DNA from: Acidisphaera sp. S103
GTDB lineage: Bacteria; Pseudomonadota; Alphaproteobacteria; Acetobacterales; Acetobacteraceae
Direction: 5' to 3'
Length of the DNA stretch: 44,028 nucleotides
Assembly (NCBI RefSeq): GCF_009765975.1
Contig: NZ_LMUJ01000024.1
Span: forward strand, 155,161 to 199,188
Shown here: positions 33,024-41,926 of the stretch, one piece after another
Layout: each line of letters opens with the position of its first letter
Position numbering within the stretch: position 1 is the stretch's first letter
Notes under the pieces: model-generated
What the model saw: the letters and a program-made list of their open reading frames with translations, nothing else
Told to the model about the DNA's origin: nothing
Database searches by the model: none
Made by a program: the position numbers and the translations under genes

Positions 33024-33049
33024 AGGAGCGACTCTCGCGGGATGATGGC

Positions 33050-34396
33050 TTACCGCCGGGCCGCCGCCTCTCGCCCTGGAATGTGTTCGAGCCTCCGGTC
33101 GTGGCCAAGGGCCAGGACGATCGATGCGGACATGATCGGGCCCAGTGCGAGGACCATCAGGGCGAAGGTGAAGCTGCCGCCGCTGGCGTCCTTGATCAGG
33201 CCGAAGATGTAGGGACCGAAGAAGCCGCCCAGGTTGCCCAGCGCGTTGATCAGGGCGATACCGCCTGCCGCCGCCGTGCCGGACAGCATGGCGGTGGGCA
33301 GGCTCCAGAACGTCGGGCCAGTGGAGGATTGGCCCATGGCGGCAATCACCAGCATCGTCATGGTCAGGATTGGATCGGTCATCAGCGCGGTTGCGATCAG
33401 GCCGGCCGCGCCGACCGAATAGGCGATGGCGACGTGCTTCGGGCGTTCGCCGGTGTGGTCGGAATGGCGGCCCCACAGGATCATCGCGGCGGCGGCGAAG
33501 ACGTAGGGGATGGCGTTGATCACGCCGGTCATGCCGTAGCCCGCGGCGAGGCGGTGCACGATCTGCGGCTGGAACAGCACGATGCCGTAGCCGGAGAAAG
33601 TGCCGCCGAAATACACCAGGCTGAGCAGCAGCACGCGCTTGTTGGTCAGGGCCTGGGTCAGGCTGTAGTGCCGGATCGACTCGCGCTGGGATTGTTCGGT
33701 GTTCAGCCGTGTGGTCAGCCAGTTTCGTTGGTCGACGGTCAGCCAGTGGGCCTCGGACGGCCAGTCGGTCATGGTGAACCAGAACGCCACGCCGAGGATG
33801 ACCGCGGGGATCGCCTCCAGGATGAACAGCCACTGCCAGCCGGCGAAACCGAACCGGCCGTCGAGGTCGAGCAGGACTCCGGAGACCAGCGAGCCCAGGA
33901 TGTTGGACAGCGGGATTGCCGCCATGAACATGCCGACGATGCGGGACCGGTAGTAGGATGGGAACCACCAGGTCAGGTACAGGATGATGCCGGGGAAGAA
34001 GCCGGCCTCGGCCAGGCCCAGCAGGAAGCGGACCGAGTAGAACGATGTCGGGCCGGAAATGAAGGCGGTGCAGGCGGAGATGATGCCCCAGGTGACCAGG
34101 ATGCGGGCGATCCAGCGGCGGGCGCCGACTTTGCTGAGCAGGATGTTGCTGGGGACCTCGAAGATGAAGTAGCCGAGGAAGAATATCCCGCCGCCGAAGC
34201 CGTAGACCGCCGAGGAGAAGCCCAGCGCCCTGTTCATGGTGAGAGAGGCGAAGCCTACGTTCACCCGGTCGAGGTAGGCGACGAAATAGCAGGCCATCAG
34301 CATCGGCAGCAGCCGGCGGGCGACGCGGCGGATGGTCTGGCGTTCGAGGTCGGTGACGTCCTGGGTCAAAGCGGGACCCGATGGCGTGTTCTCCAT
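33050..34396 (-). CDS. MFS transporter, anion:cation symporter (ACS) type
   Basis: 448 residues, 12 spans. MACYFVAYLDRVNVGFASLTMN is the N-terminal signature of the ACS/phthalate-tartrate transporter group, GFFPGIILYLTWWFPSYYRSRIVG carries the inter-helix Arg motif, and LINALGNLGGFFGPYIFG is in the C-half. It probably imports an organic acid anion by proton symport. AGGGG lies upstream of ATG 34396. The transport substrate may be related to the 2-oxo/2-hydroxy-acid enzymes in the window, but nothing links them directly. Confidence 0.9.
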   Translation of the reverse strand: MENTPSGPALTQDVTDLERQTIRRVARRLLPMLMACYFVAYLDRVNVGFASLTMNRALGFSSAVYGFGGGIFFLGYFIFEVPSNILLSKVGARRWIARILVTWGIISACTAFISGPTSFYSVRFLLGLAEAGFFPGIILYLTWWFPSYYRSRIVGMFMAAIPLSNILGSLVSGVLLDLDGRFGFAGWQWLFILEAIPAVILGVAFWFTMTDWPSEAHWLTVDQRNWLTTRLNTEQSQRESIRHYSLTQALTNKRVLLLSLVYFGGTFSGYGIVLFQPQIVHRLAAGYGMTGVINAIPYVFAAAAMILWGRHSDHTGERPKHVAIAYSVGAAGLIATALMTDPILTMTMLVIAAMGQSSTGPTFWSLPTAMLSGTAAAGGIALINALGNLGGFFGPYIFGLIKDASGGSFTFALMVLALGPIMSASIVLALGHDRRLEHIPGREAAARR

Positions 34397-34600
34397 GGTC
34401 GCAATCCCCTGTTCCGGCCGGGAAGTGGGCTTCCCTGGCGATTGGATCTGAGCCTAGTGCGCTTTCAAGCTGACCGTAAACGGTCGGCGCGCTATTGCCA
34501 TTGCAATTTGATATCGAATCTGACTAGATCGACGGGATTCAATTTTTCCCGACTGGCAGGATGCCGAGCCTGCCTCGGAGGTTGCGGAAAGGACCGTGTG

Positions 34601-35767
34601 ATGCCGGATTGGTTCCGTGCTCAGCCGAAAACGATGCCGCCCCTGCCCCAACTGCCGGATCCAAAGGTGCCGGCCGGCGGAATGCCCGCGCTTCCCGCGA
34701 CGCCTCCGCCCAAGCCGACGGGCTGGGCGAAAGCGGCCATGCCGACGCAACTGCCTGACAGCCAGCAGGGCATTTCGGCCGCCGTGGTGATGCAGCATTT
34801 TGCACGGGGCGAGATACGCTCTCTCAATACCGGTGCCGACGCGCTCTATGCGCGGCTTTTCGCTCGGCTGAAAGCACGCAATGAATTCCGCAAGTTCAAG
34901 GACAAGCAGATACGGGAAGTCATAAAGAACGTTACCTTTATGTTGCAGATGGCGGATCTCACGATCAATTTCAAGGCGCAATCGTACTTCACGGTGGAGA
35001 ATACGTGGAAAACCTACGCCCAGATGTACGATCTGGCTCTGCGCGACGTTACGCAGGCAGACGGCACCACGAAACGTGAGATGCGACTGGCCGACGGCGC
35101 CATGAATCCGGCGCTGGCGCGCGATGCCGCGGATACGCGGGTGACATTCGGGAGCAATATCAACAATCCAGGGATGCAGGGTGTTTCCCGGTTCATGCAG
35201 ACAGGTGGCCTGACCGCGGTCGGTACCAATGCGTCCGGGCAAACCGAATACGCAGCCAACAATGCGCATTTCAATCCCAAGGCACGACAGCAATTCGCTG
35301 CGTTAAACTATGGGCGCCGTCCGCATGGGGGTATTCAGGGGTACGGAGGAAGTCATTTTGTCCTGCGCGACTCGCTCAAGGACAACGCGATCTACTATGT
35401 CGGCGACACATTCACGGTGGCGGATGCGAATTCGCGAGTAACCTACGGCACGCTGTTCGCCGTTGCAGTCTATGCATCGGACGCTCTCTTGGACGATATT
35501 CTCAATTCGTGTTACCGGCAGATGACCTTGTGCGATGTCGACTTTACCGATCTTCTGATCGAAGGCCACATCTTCGAACAGGTCGCGTTCGCCAAGGATA
35601 TCAAAGAGATGCGGATATCGGAGAAAGATATTATCGGGACCACAGGGAACCTGCTCCTGGCTGGCAGCATAGACCTTGCGGGCCTCACCGCACTGAGGAA
35701 AACCATCAAGGACAACGCCCGTAAATTTGCCTCACGCAACGGAATCAAACTGGTGTGGATGGACTAG
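34601..35767 (+). CDS. Probable ADP-ribosyltransferase-like (DUF3626-like) protein
   Basis: 388 residues, no membrane span or signal peptide. Residues 1-55 are Pro-rich (MPPLPQLPDPKVPAGG, ALPATPPPKP). An alpha-helical part follows (about 60-150). The C-terminal half has FAALNYGRRPHGGIQGYGGSHFVLRDSLKDNAIYYVGDTF and LLIEGHIFEQVAFAKDIKEMRI. These resemble the YGAL...FGSxxxVL...RxTFTxGDS and YxEAQxHGxVxLxxDV segments of DUF3626 and other ADP-ribosyltransferase-fold toxins, with the Glu of LIEGHI as the catalytic-Glu candidate. The match is from memory and remote. AAAGGA precedes ATG 34601. No immunity gene is adjacent. A perfect inverted repeat ends the gene. Confidence 0.6.
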   Translation: MPDWFRAQPKTMPPLPQLPDPKVPAGGMPALPATPPPKPTGWAKAAMPTQLPDSQQGISAAVVMQHFARGEIRSLNTGADALYARLFARLKARNEFRKFKDKQIREVIKNVTFMLQMADLTINFKAQSYFTVENTWKTYAQMYDLALRDVTQADGTTKREMRLADGAMNPALARDAADTRVTFGSNINNPGMQGVSRFMQTGGLTAVGTNASGQTEYAANNAHFNPKARQQFAALNYGRRPHGGIQGYGGSHFVLRDSLKDNAIYYVGDTFTVADANSRVTYGTLFAVAVYASDALLDDILNSCYRQMTLCDVDFTDLLIEGHIFEQVAFAKDIKEMRISEKDIIGTTGNLLLAGSIDLAGLTALRKTIKDNARKFASRNGIKLVWMD

Positions 35768-35770
35768 GCG

Positions 35771-35799
35771 CGTATCGCGCCTCATAGAAGCGCGATACG
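35771..35799. terminator. Bidirectional hairpin between convergent genes
   Basis: Perfect 10-bp arms CGTATCGCGC (35771-35780) / GCGCGATACG (35790-35799) with a 9-base loop, between the stop at 35767 and the decarboxylase stop at 35809. There is no long T-run on either side, so termination efficiency is uncertain. Confidence 0.65.
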
Positions 35800-35808
35800 A
35801 TCTGACTG

Positions 35809-38142
35809 CTATCGGGTCACATATGTGAATATCCGTATCGATCCGTCCGGCTGCTTCTCGCGGTAGACGCCTTGGATTTCGCTTTCGAAGCCGGGGAAAA
35901 GGTTGCTGCCGCGTTCGAACACTTTCAGGTAGTCGATCATCGGCTGGGCGCGTTCGTCGAGGCGCTCGCCGGGGACGATGGTGGCGATGCCGGGGGGATA
36001 GACCACCCACAGTGTCGTCGCGATGCGGCCGGAGATTTCGTCGATCGGCAAATAATCGACATCGTTCTTCACCAGGCGGCGCACCGCTTCCTGCGGACGC
36101 ATGGCCAGGGTGGGGAAATGCCGCGAGCGGAACTGGAGGCGCTGCAGGGTGCTGGTATTCTGGTCGCGGTAGAATGCGTGCATCTGGCGGCACAGGTCGC
36201 GCAGGCGCATGCCGCCATAGCGGTCCGCGCGTTTGCGGACGAATTCGGGAATGACTTCCTCCAACGGCACGTTGTCGTCGTGCAGGCGTTTGAAGAAGAC
36301 CAGGGCGCTGAGCAGTGTGCCGGCTTTGCTGGATTCTACGCCGGGCGTCAGCAGGAACAGGATGCTGTTGAGGTCGTTCTTTTCGGCGACGATCCGGTTT
36401 TCCCGCAGATACTGCGCCAGCACCGGGGCCGGCACGCCGTATTCGGTGTAGGTCCCGGTTTGCCGGTCGAAGCCTGGAGTCAGAAGGGTCAGTTTGTTGG
36501 GATCGGTCATCGCGTAGCCGGGGGCGATGTGGCGGTAGCCGTGCCAGGCGGCGCCGGGCGTCAGTTCCCAGTAGGTTGGGTCGGACGCCAGGTCGTCGGT
36601 CGGCAGGTTCTCCCACTTCGTTGTCGTCCCGTTGTATTCGACCGTATCGGGGACGAACGGATCGAAGAACCATGCCCGCTCCGGATCGGTTTCCTTTTCG
36701 GCGAATTCGTGGGCGATGGCTCGGAGTTTCTTGCGGAGTTCGATGCCCAGGCGGATCGTGTCGTCCCACAGGACCTCGCCCTGGCGGCCTTTCATCATCT
36801 GGGCGCCGACGTCGAGCGAGGCGAACAGCGGATAGAACGGCGAGGTGGAGGCGTGCATCATGAACATCTCATTGAAGCGGCGATGTTCGACGCGGCGGCG
36901 CTGGCCGGCGATGTGCGAGTCCTTGATATGGATCTGGCTGGCCTGACTGAGGCTGGCCAGTTGCTTGTGGCTGGACTGGGTGGCGATGATGCCGGGGTGG
37001 CCGGCGCCCAGCCCGTCCAATCCCATGGCGAAACGGCCGCGATAGATCGGGTGGAACTTCATGAAGCCGGCCCATGCTTCGTCGAACAGGATATAGTCGC
37101 ATAGCGGACCGAGTTTCTCGATGATGGTCTGGGCGCTGTAGATGGTGCCGTCGTAGCTGCATTGTTCGATGACGGCGGCGCGGAATGGGCGTTCACGCCG
37201 CCATGCGTCGGGGTCGGTGATCAGCGGATGGGTGCGGATCTGCTCGCGGATTTTTTCTTCGTCGAGCGCTTCGTAGTCGATCGGGCCGATCAGACCGTGC
37301 GCGTTACGGTCGGTTTCCAGGAAGACCGGGATGCCGCCGCCGAGGTACAGGGCGCCGTGATGGGCCGCTTTGTGGTTGTTGCGGTCGAAAAGAACCAGGT
37401 CGTCGTCGGCGATCAGCGATTGCAGCACGACCTTGTTGGACGACGATGTACCGTTCAGCACGAAATAGGTCCGTTCGGCGCCGAAGATCTTTGCGGCCTC
37501 TTCCTGGGCGGCAAGCGCGGGGCCTTCGTGGGTCAGCAGGTCGCCCAGGTCCAGCACCGAGTTGTCGAGGTCGTCTCGAAACACGGCTTCGCCGAGGTGC
37601 TGGAAGAAGATGCGGCCGATCGGGCTGCGGGCGTAGAACACGCCGCCGTTGTGGCCGGGGCAGGTCCAGAGCTGGTTACCTTCCTCGGCGTAGTCCACCA
37701 GGGCGCCGAAGAACGGGGTCTTCAGGGTCTCGGCGTATTGGCGCAGGCGGCTGATCAGGTTCTTGGCGATGAAATCGGGGGTTTCCTCGGCCAGGAAGAC
37801 GTAGCCGTCAGCTTCGCGGAGGACGTCGACGGGGATGTCCTCCAAGCGGTGGTGGCGGACCAGGATGATGATCGGCATGTCCAGGCCGCGCTTGCGGATT
37901 AGCGTGACGAGGCCGGCCATCTTGCCCTGCGGGCCGCGCTTGCCCCAGTCCAGCAGGACGCAGCCGACGGCGGCGTCGGTCTGGATCACCAGTTCGGCGT
38001 CATCGACGTTGCGGGCTTTCATCACGGCATAGCCGTCGCGCTCGATTTCCTCGGAGATCGCCTGCAGCCGCTGGCCTTCCAGGTCGGCGGGGTCGAAGGC
38101 GGGGGCGCAGATCAGGAATTTGAAATGGCGCGAGTATTCCAC
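35809..38142 (-). CDS. Ornithine decarboxylase (Orn/Lys/Arg decarboxylase, bacterial fold III)
   Basis: 777 residues. An N-terminal receiver-like wing domain (KFLICAPAFDPADLEG...VGCVLLDWGKRG) precedes the PLP domain. The PLP Lys is in ATQSSHKQLASLSQASQIHIKD, and HASTSPFYPLFASLDVGA follows. This wording is closer to E. coli SpeC/SpeF than to lysine or arginine decarboxylases, so conversion of ornithine to putrescine is likely. GTG at 38142 is chosen: CGGAGACCTC lies just before it and the longer frame would run into the divergent desaturase gene. Putrescine feeds polyamine synthesis; no antiporter (PotE) is adjacent. Confidence 0.9.
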   Translation of the reverse strand: MEYSRHFKFLICAPAFDPADLEGQRLQAISEEIERDGYAVMKARNVDDAELVIQTDAAVGCVLLDWGKRGPQGKMAGLVTLIRKRGLDMPIIILVRHHRLEDIPVDVLREADGYVFLAEETPDFIAKNLISRLRQYAETLKTPFFGALVDYAEEGNQLWTCPGHNGGVFYARSPIGRIFFQHLGEAVFRDDLDNSVLDLGDLLTHEGPALAAQEEAAKIFGAERTYFVLNGTSSSNKVVLQSLIADDDLVLFDRNNHKAAHHGALYLGGGIPVFLETDRNAHGLIGPIDYEALDEEKIREQIRTHPLITDPDAWRRERPFRAAVIEQCSYDGTIYSAQTIIEKLGPLCDYILFDEAWAGFMKFHPIYRGRFAMGLDGLGAGHPGIIATQSSHKQLASLSQASQIHIKDSHIAGQRRRVEHRRFNEMFMMHASTSPFYPLFASLDVGAQMMKGRQGEVLWDDTIRLGIELRKKLRAIAHEFAEKETDPERAWFFDPFVPDTVEYNGTTTKWENLPTDDLASDPTYWELTPGAAWHGYRHIAPGYAMTDPNKLTLLTPGFDRQTGTYTEYGVPAPVLAQYLRENRIVAEKNDLNSILFLLTPGVESSKAGTLLSALVFFKRLHDDNVPLEEVIPEFVRKRADRYGGMRLRDLCRQMHAFYRDQNTSTLQRLQFRSRHFPTLAMRPQEAVRRLVKNDVDYLPIDEISGRIATTLWVVYPPGIATIVPGERLDERAQPMIDYLKVFERGSNLFPGFESEIQGVYREKQPDGSIRIFTYVTR

Positions 38143-38244
38143 GTTGAGGTCTCCGGTGCGGGCGGTCGGCGGCACATAGCATCGGCGGTGGCGGATGGCT
38201 TCGGGGTGGCGTGTGAAGGTCCTGTGACGCCGGGGGTGGCTTGA

Positions 38245-38263
38245 AACATACGACTGATATGTT
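38245..38263. promoter_or_regulatory. Inverted repeat in the divergent decarboxylase/desaturase region
   Basis: AACATA (38245-38250), 7 bases, TATGTT (38258-38263), overlapping a TTGAAA -35-like hexamer at 38241. It lies 26 bases before the desaturase ATG and is a candidate operator for that gene; the regulator is unknown. Confidence 0.4.
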
Positions 38264-38288
38264 AGTTTCTGGTCAAAGGAGACGCGCC

Positions 38289-39035
38289 ATGATGTCAGCC
38301 CGCCAGGAAGCCTTTCGCGCCGCATATCGTGCCCAGATCGCGCCGGCCTATCATGGGTTGGTGCATGTTGCGCTGATCTACCTGATCGGTGGGGCCACGC
38401 TCTGGTATGCCGCGCAGCACATCCATGCGGCCACGTTGGGGGAAATCGCCATCATCCCTGTCGTGGTGATCCTGGCCAATATCTTCGAGTGGTTCCTGCA
38501 TGCCCAGGTGATGCACCGCCCGCGTCCGGGGCTGATGGGCATCTACAATCGCCATACGCTGGCGCATCATCAGTTCTTCACGCAGGACGCGCCTTTTCAC
38601 GATACGGTGCGGGACTATCGGATCGTGTTCTTTCCGCCCTATGCGCTGATTGCCTTCCTGGTGATGGCCTCGGTGGGCGGGTTGGTGTTGGCTGCGGTCT
38701 GGTCGGCCAATGCCGGTTGGTTCACGGTCTGCACGGCGGCGGGCATGTATATGAACTATGAGTTCTTCCACTGGTGCTGCCATGTCCACGACGACCGGAT
38801 CGTGCGGCATCTGCCGTTCGTCAACACGATCAGGCGGCATCACATCGCCCACCACAACACGGCGATCATGATGAATCACAACATGAACCTGACCTATCCG
38901 TTCGCCGACTGGCTGTTCGGCACCAGCGACCTGAACCGGAGGCTGCTGGGTCATCTGTTCAATGGTTACGATACTCGTTTCATCCGGGACGACTTGCCGA
39001 AGGTGCGCCGGCCGGCTGCGATGGCGGGGGAATAG
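38289..39035 (+). CDS. Fatty acid hydroxylase / sterol desaturase family membrane protein
   Basis: 248 residues with four spans and the His-box pattern of di-iron membrane hydroxylases: FLHAQVMH, HTLAHHQFF, FFHWCCHVH and RRHHIAHHN. The acceptor may be a fatty acid, hopanoid or carotenoid. Hopanoid genes are 14 kb away, so a hopanoid link is only speculation. AAGGAG lies 8 bases before ATG 38289, which is preferred to the longer frame. It appears to lead a small operon with a tiny membrane protein and a GntR regulator. Confidence 0.88.
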   Translation: MMSARQEAFRAAYRAQIAPAYHGLVHVALIYLIGGATLWYAAQHIHAATLGEIAIIPVVVILANIFEWFLHAQVMHRPRPGLMGIYNRHTLAHHQFFTQDAPFHDTVRDYRIVFFPPYALIAFLVMASVGGLVLAAVWSANAGWFTVCTAAGMYMNYEFFHWCCHVHDDRIVRHLPFVNTIRRHHIAHHNTAIMMNHNMNLTYPFADWLFGTSDLNRRLLGHLFNGYDTRFIRDDLPKVRRPAAMAGE

Positions 39036-39039
39036 AGGC

Positions 39040-39246
39040 GTGGCCATTACCATTCGGGGCGCTGAACCGCGTAAGCGCAATATTGCGTCGCTGGTTGGCG
39101 GCATCGTCATCGCGGTGGGCTGCTTCGTGTTGTGGGTGCTGGTCGCCAGTAAGTTGACTCGGTTTCCGCCCAGCTTGCCGGTGATCGTGTCCGGACTGGT
39201 CGTGGCACTGGCGGTCGGGTTCTGGATCCGGCTGGCCGATTTGTAG
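39040..39246 (+). CDS. Small two-span membrane protein
   Basis: 68 residues from GTG 39040. IASLVGGIVIAVGCFVLWVLVASKL and LPVIVSGLVVALAVGFWIRLADL are two membrane spans separated by a short polar loop, after a basic N-terminus (RGAEPRKRN). No family is recognised. It starts 4 bases after the desaturase stop and ends 5 bases before the GntR gene, so all three are probably co-transcribed. Confidence 0.65.
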   Translation: MAITIRGAEPRKRNIASLVGGIVIAVGCFVLWVLVASKLTRFPPSLPVIVSGLVVALAVGFWIRLADL

Positions 39247-39251
39247 ACGAC

Positions 39252-39917
39252 ATGGACAGCCTGTCGAACGACGATTTCCCGCACAGTGACACGCTGACCG
39301 ACAAAGCCTATCGGGCGCTCGAGGAAGAGATCGTTACGCTGCGTATTCCGCCTGGGACCGTCGTGTCGGAGGCGATCCTGAGCCGTCGCCTGGGGGTTGG
39401 GCGGACCCCTGTGCGGGAGGCGCTGCAACGGCTGGCGCGGGAATGGCTGGTCGTGATCATGCCGCGGCGGGGCATCGTGGTGTCCGACATTGATCCGGTG
39501 CGGCAATTGCGGCTGCTGGAGGCTCGGCGGGAGATCGAGCGGCTTTTGGCGCGGTCGGCGGCCAGGCGGGCCTCGGCCGTGCAGCGGGTTCAGTTCCGGG
39601 AGATCGCGTCGGGAATGGATCAGGCCGCCGTGCTGAACGACGATATCGCGTTCATGCGGCTGGATCGGGCGTTCAATCTGCTGGTGCTGGATGCGTCGGG
39701 TAATGAGTTTGCGGCCTCGGCGATGAGCCAGATGAACGGGCTGTCTCGGCGCTTCTGGTATGTGCATTACAAGCAGGCGGCCGACTTGCCGTTGTCCGCC
39801 CGGCTGCATGCGACGATCGCTCGGGCCATTGCGGATGGCGAGCCGGAGGCCGCGGCGTGCGGGTCCGATGCGCTGGTGGATTATATCCAGGCGTTCGCTC
39901 GGGCCACCATCGGCTGA
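39252..39917 (+). CDS. GntR/FadR (FCD) family transcriptional regulator
   Basis: 221 residues. The winged helix is visible as DKAYRALEEEIVTLRIPPGTVVSEAILSRRLGVGRTPVREALQRLAREWLV; the C-terminal FCD domain has LLEARREIERLLARSAARR, DIAFMRLDRAFNLLVLDASGN and LHATIARAIADGEPE with likely metal or carboxylate-binding Asp/His. Such proteins are ligand-responsive repressors of organic-acid genes. It is followed 79 bp later by an MFS transporter, the most likely target. Confidence 0.93.
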   Translation: MDSLSNDDFPHSDTLTDKAYRALEEEIVTLRIPPGTVVSEAILSRRLGVGRTPVREALQRLAREWLVVIMPRRGIVVSDIDPVRQLRLLEARREIERLLARSAARRASAVQRVQFREIASGMDQAAVLNDDIAFMRLDRAFNLLVLDASGNEFAASAMSQMNGLSRRFWYVHYKQAADLPLSARLHATIARAIADGEPEAAACGSDALVDYIQAFARATIG

Positions 39918-39996
39918 TCGCGATTCGACTCGGGGAGATGGTCTGCTACGGTGGGCTGTTGGCCAATCAGAAGCCATGACAGGGGAAGCCGAGACG

Positions 39997-41286
39997 ATGA
40001 CGCGACGCCGCTACTGGGTGTATTTTCTGCTCTTTGTGTTCAATGTGATCTGCTATCTGGACCGCATCAACATGTCGGTCGCGGGCCGTTCGATCGCTCA
40101 GGATTTCGGTTTGTCACCGGTCCAACTTGGTTACCTTTTCTCATCGTTTCTCTGGGCCTATGTCGTGATGATGCTGCCCAGCGGGCGGCTGGTGGACGGG
40201 CTGGGGGCGCATCGGCTGGCGGCGATCGGGGCCGCGTTCTGGTCCGTGGCGCAGATGCTGACCGGCGCCACGACCGGCTTCGTCACCATGATCATCGCTC
40301 GGCTTGGTTTAGGGGCCGGCGAGGCGCCGACATTCCCGGTCAGCTACCGCGCCGTTCGGGATTGGGCGCCTTACACCGAACGCGGGCTGGCGGTCGGGCT
40401 GATCCAGGCGGGCACGCTGTTCGGGCCGGCGCTGAGCGCGCCTGTGGTGGCGTGGCTGATCGCCGAGACGTCGTGGCGCTGGTCATTCCTGATCACCGGC
40501 GCGGTTGGGTTGCTTTGGGTGGCGGTGTGGATCGCGCTGGTTTCCACGCCGGAGAAGACACGCTGGATCCCGGAGCCGGAGCGGCGGCGCATCCTGGCGG
40601 AGCGGCATGAGGGCGAGCCGGCTCGGTCGGGCGGTGGCGTCGGTTATCGGGGTCTGTTGCGGTCGCCATCGATGTGGGGGTTGGCGATCTCCCAGGGTTG
40701 TGCGGTGTATTCGGTCTATTTGTATCTGAGCTGGCTGCCGAACTATCTGCAGACCGTGCGTGGGCTGTCGATCGTGAACTCCGGGTTGTTCACCTCAGTG
40801 CCGTTCCTTGTGGGCGGGGTGGTGATCATCGTGACGAACTGGATCAGCGATCGGATCCTGACCCCGCAGACCATGCGCAATGGGGCTCGGCGCAACGTGG
40901 TGGTGGTGTGCCTGCTGCTGTGTTCGGCCGGTCTGGCGATTCCGTTCGTGGATTCGCTGACGGTGGTGGTGATCCTGACGATCTTCCCGATCAGCTTCGG
41001 CGGGACAGCCACGGCGACCAACGCGGCGCTGACCAACGATCTATTGCGGTCTCAGGGGGATAGCGGACGGGCGTTTGCGTTCATGGTGCTGGGCGGGAAT
41101 GTGTTCGGGCTGCTGGCGCCGATCGTTACGGGTTACATCGTGCAGGCGACGGGCAGTTTTTCCTCGGCGTTCGTGCTGGCGGGGGCGTTGTCGCTGATCG
41201 GCGCGGTGGTGTCGTTCGCGCTGACCCGGTACACGCTGGGGGAGGAGACGCCGCTGGCGGTGGGGTTTGCTCGGGGGGCGGGTTAG
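39997..41286 (+). CDS. MFS transporter, ACS type
   Basis: 429 residues from ATG 39997, 12 spans. FNVICYLDRINMSVAGRSIAQDFGLSP is the ACS signature, GLGAGEAPTFPVSYRAVRDWAP the second. It resembles hexuronate/glucarate-type importers. ATG 39997 has AGGGGAAG at good distance; ATG 39976 is an alternative. Its position just behind a GntR-FCD gene suggests substrate-induced uptake of a sugar acid or similar anion. Confidence 0.9.
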   Translation: MTRRRYWVYFLLFVFNVICYLDRINMSVAGRSIAQDFGLSPVQLGYLFSSFLWAYVVMMLPSGRLVDGLGAHRLAAIGAAFWSVAQMLTGATTGFVTMIIARLGLGAGEAPTFPVSYRAVRDWAPYTERGLAVGLIQAGTLFGPALSAPVVAWLIAETSWRWSFLITGAVGLLWVAVWIALVSTPEKTRWIPEPERRRILAERHEGEPARSGGGVGYRGLLRSPSMWGLAISQGCAVYSVYLYLSWLPNYLQTVRGLSIVNSGLFTSVPFLVGGVVIIVTNWISDRILTPQTMRNGARRNVVVVCLLLCSAGLAIPFVDSLTVVVILTIFPISFGGTATATNAALTNDLLRSQGDSGRAFAFMVLGGNVFGLLAPIVTGYIVQATGSFSSAFVLAGALSLIGAVVSFALTRYTLGEETPLAVGFARGAG

Positions 41287-41302
41287 AGTGTCGACCCACC
41301 GT

Positions 41303-41323
41303 CGGTAGGAAATGTTGCTACCG
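41303..41323. promoter_or_regulatory. Inverted repeat upstream of parDE-like genes
   Basis: CGGTAG (41303-41308), 9 bases, CTACCG (41318-41323), ending 26 bases before the antitoxin ATG. ParD-type antitoxins bind palindromes in their own promoters, so this is the natural operator candidate. Confidence 0.5.
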
Positions 41324-41349
41324 TCCATTCCCCATGGCATCATACGGGC

Positions 41350-41619
41350 ATGGCCAATGTGGAAAAACTCAGTGTTGCCTTGACTCCCGACATGGCGGCC
41401 GAGGTGCGAGCCGCCGTTGAAGGCGGCGACTACGGTAGCGTCAGTGAAGTGGTGCGCGATGCCCTGCGTGATTGGCGTTTGCGCCGCAAGATCGAGGCCT
41501 TGGAGACCGAGGAACTGCGCCGCCTGGTGCGAGAGGGTATCGACAGTGGGCCGAGCCTGGAGGCTGACGCTGTGTTTGCCCGACTGCGCGCCCGGTTTGG
41601 CCGGCCGCCGGCCGCGTGA
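41350..41619 (+). CDS. ParD-like type II antitoxin
   Basis: 89 residues. The N-terminal ribbon-helix-helix EKLSVALTPDMAAEVRAAVEGGDYGSVSEVVRDALRDW is the CopG/ParD DNA-binding dimer; the C-terminal helix (LRRLVREGIDSGPSLEADAVFARLRARF) would wrap the toxin. Its stop overlaps the toxin GTG (GTGA). It should repress its own promoter and neutralise the ParE-like partner. Confidence 0.92.
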   Translation: MANVEKLSVALTPDMAAEVRAAVEGGDYGSVSEVVRDALRDWRLRRKIEALETEELRRLVREGIDSGPSLEADAVFARLRARFGRPPAA

Positions 41620-41918
41620 CAGCGCCGCGCCGGCTGCTTCTCTCGCCACGCGCGGCGATCGATCTGGAGGAGATCGCCGAGTACATTGCACGCGACAACC
41701 CGGTCCGGGCTGCTAGTTTTATTGCCGAGCTGGAAGCGACGTGCCGGGCGATTGGTGAGACGCCGGGGCTGTATCCGGCTCGCACCGATCTTGGACCTGG
41801 GTTGCGCATGGCGGTGCACGGCCGGTATCTCGTGCTGTATCGCGATCTGCCGGACGAGAACGCCGTGCGCATCGAGCGCTTGGTGCACAGTTCCCGCAAT
41901 CTGCCGAGGCTGGTCTAA
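41616..41918 (+). CDS. ParE/RelE-like type II toxin
   Basis: 100 residues. LLLSPRAAIDLEEIAEYIARDNPVRAASFIAELEATCRAIGETPGLYPAR and LRMAVHGRYLVLYRDLPDENAVRIERLVHSSRNLPRL follow the ParE fold, ending as usual with a basic strand and HxxRxxxxL. The target (gyrase or other) cannot be read. GTG 41616 overlaps the antitoxin stop. The pair is inserted between two MFS genes. Confidence 0.92.
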   Translation: MTAPRRLLLSPRAAIDLEEIAEYIARDNPVRAASFIAELEATCRAIGETPGLYPARTDLGPGLRMAVHGRYLVLYRDLPDENAVRIERLVHSSRNLPRLV

Positions 41919-41926
41919 CCGCCGTC

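Noticed and set aside
33020-34600. A long plus-strand extension of the ART-like gene
   Set aside because: It is antisense to the MFS transporter; a good ribosome-binding site and the Pro-rich start lie at 34601.
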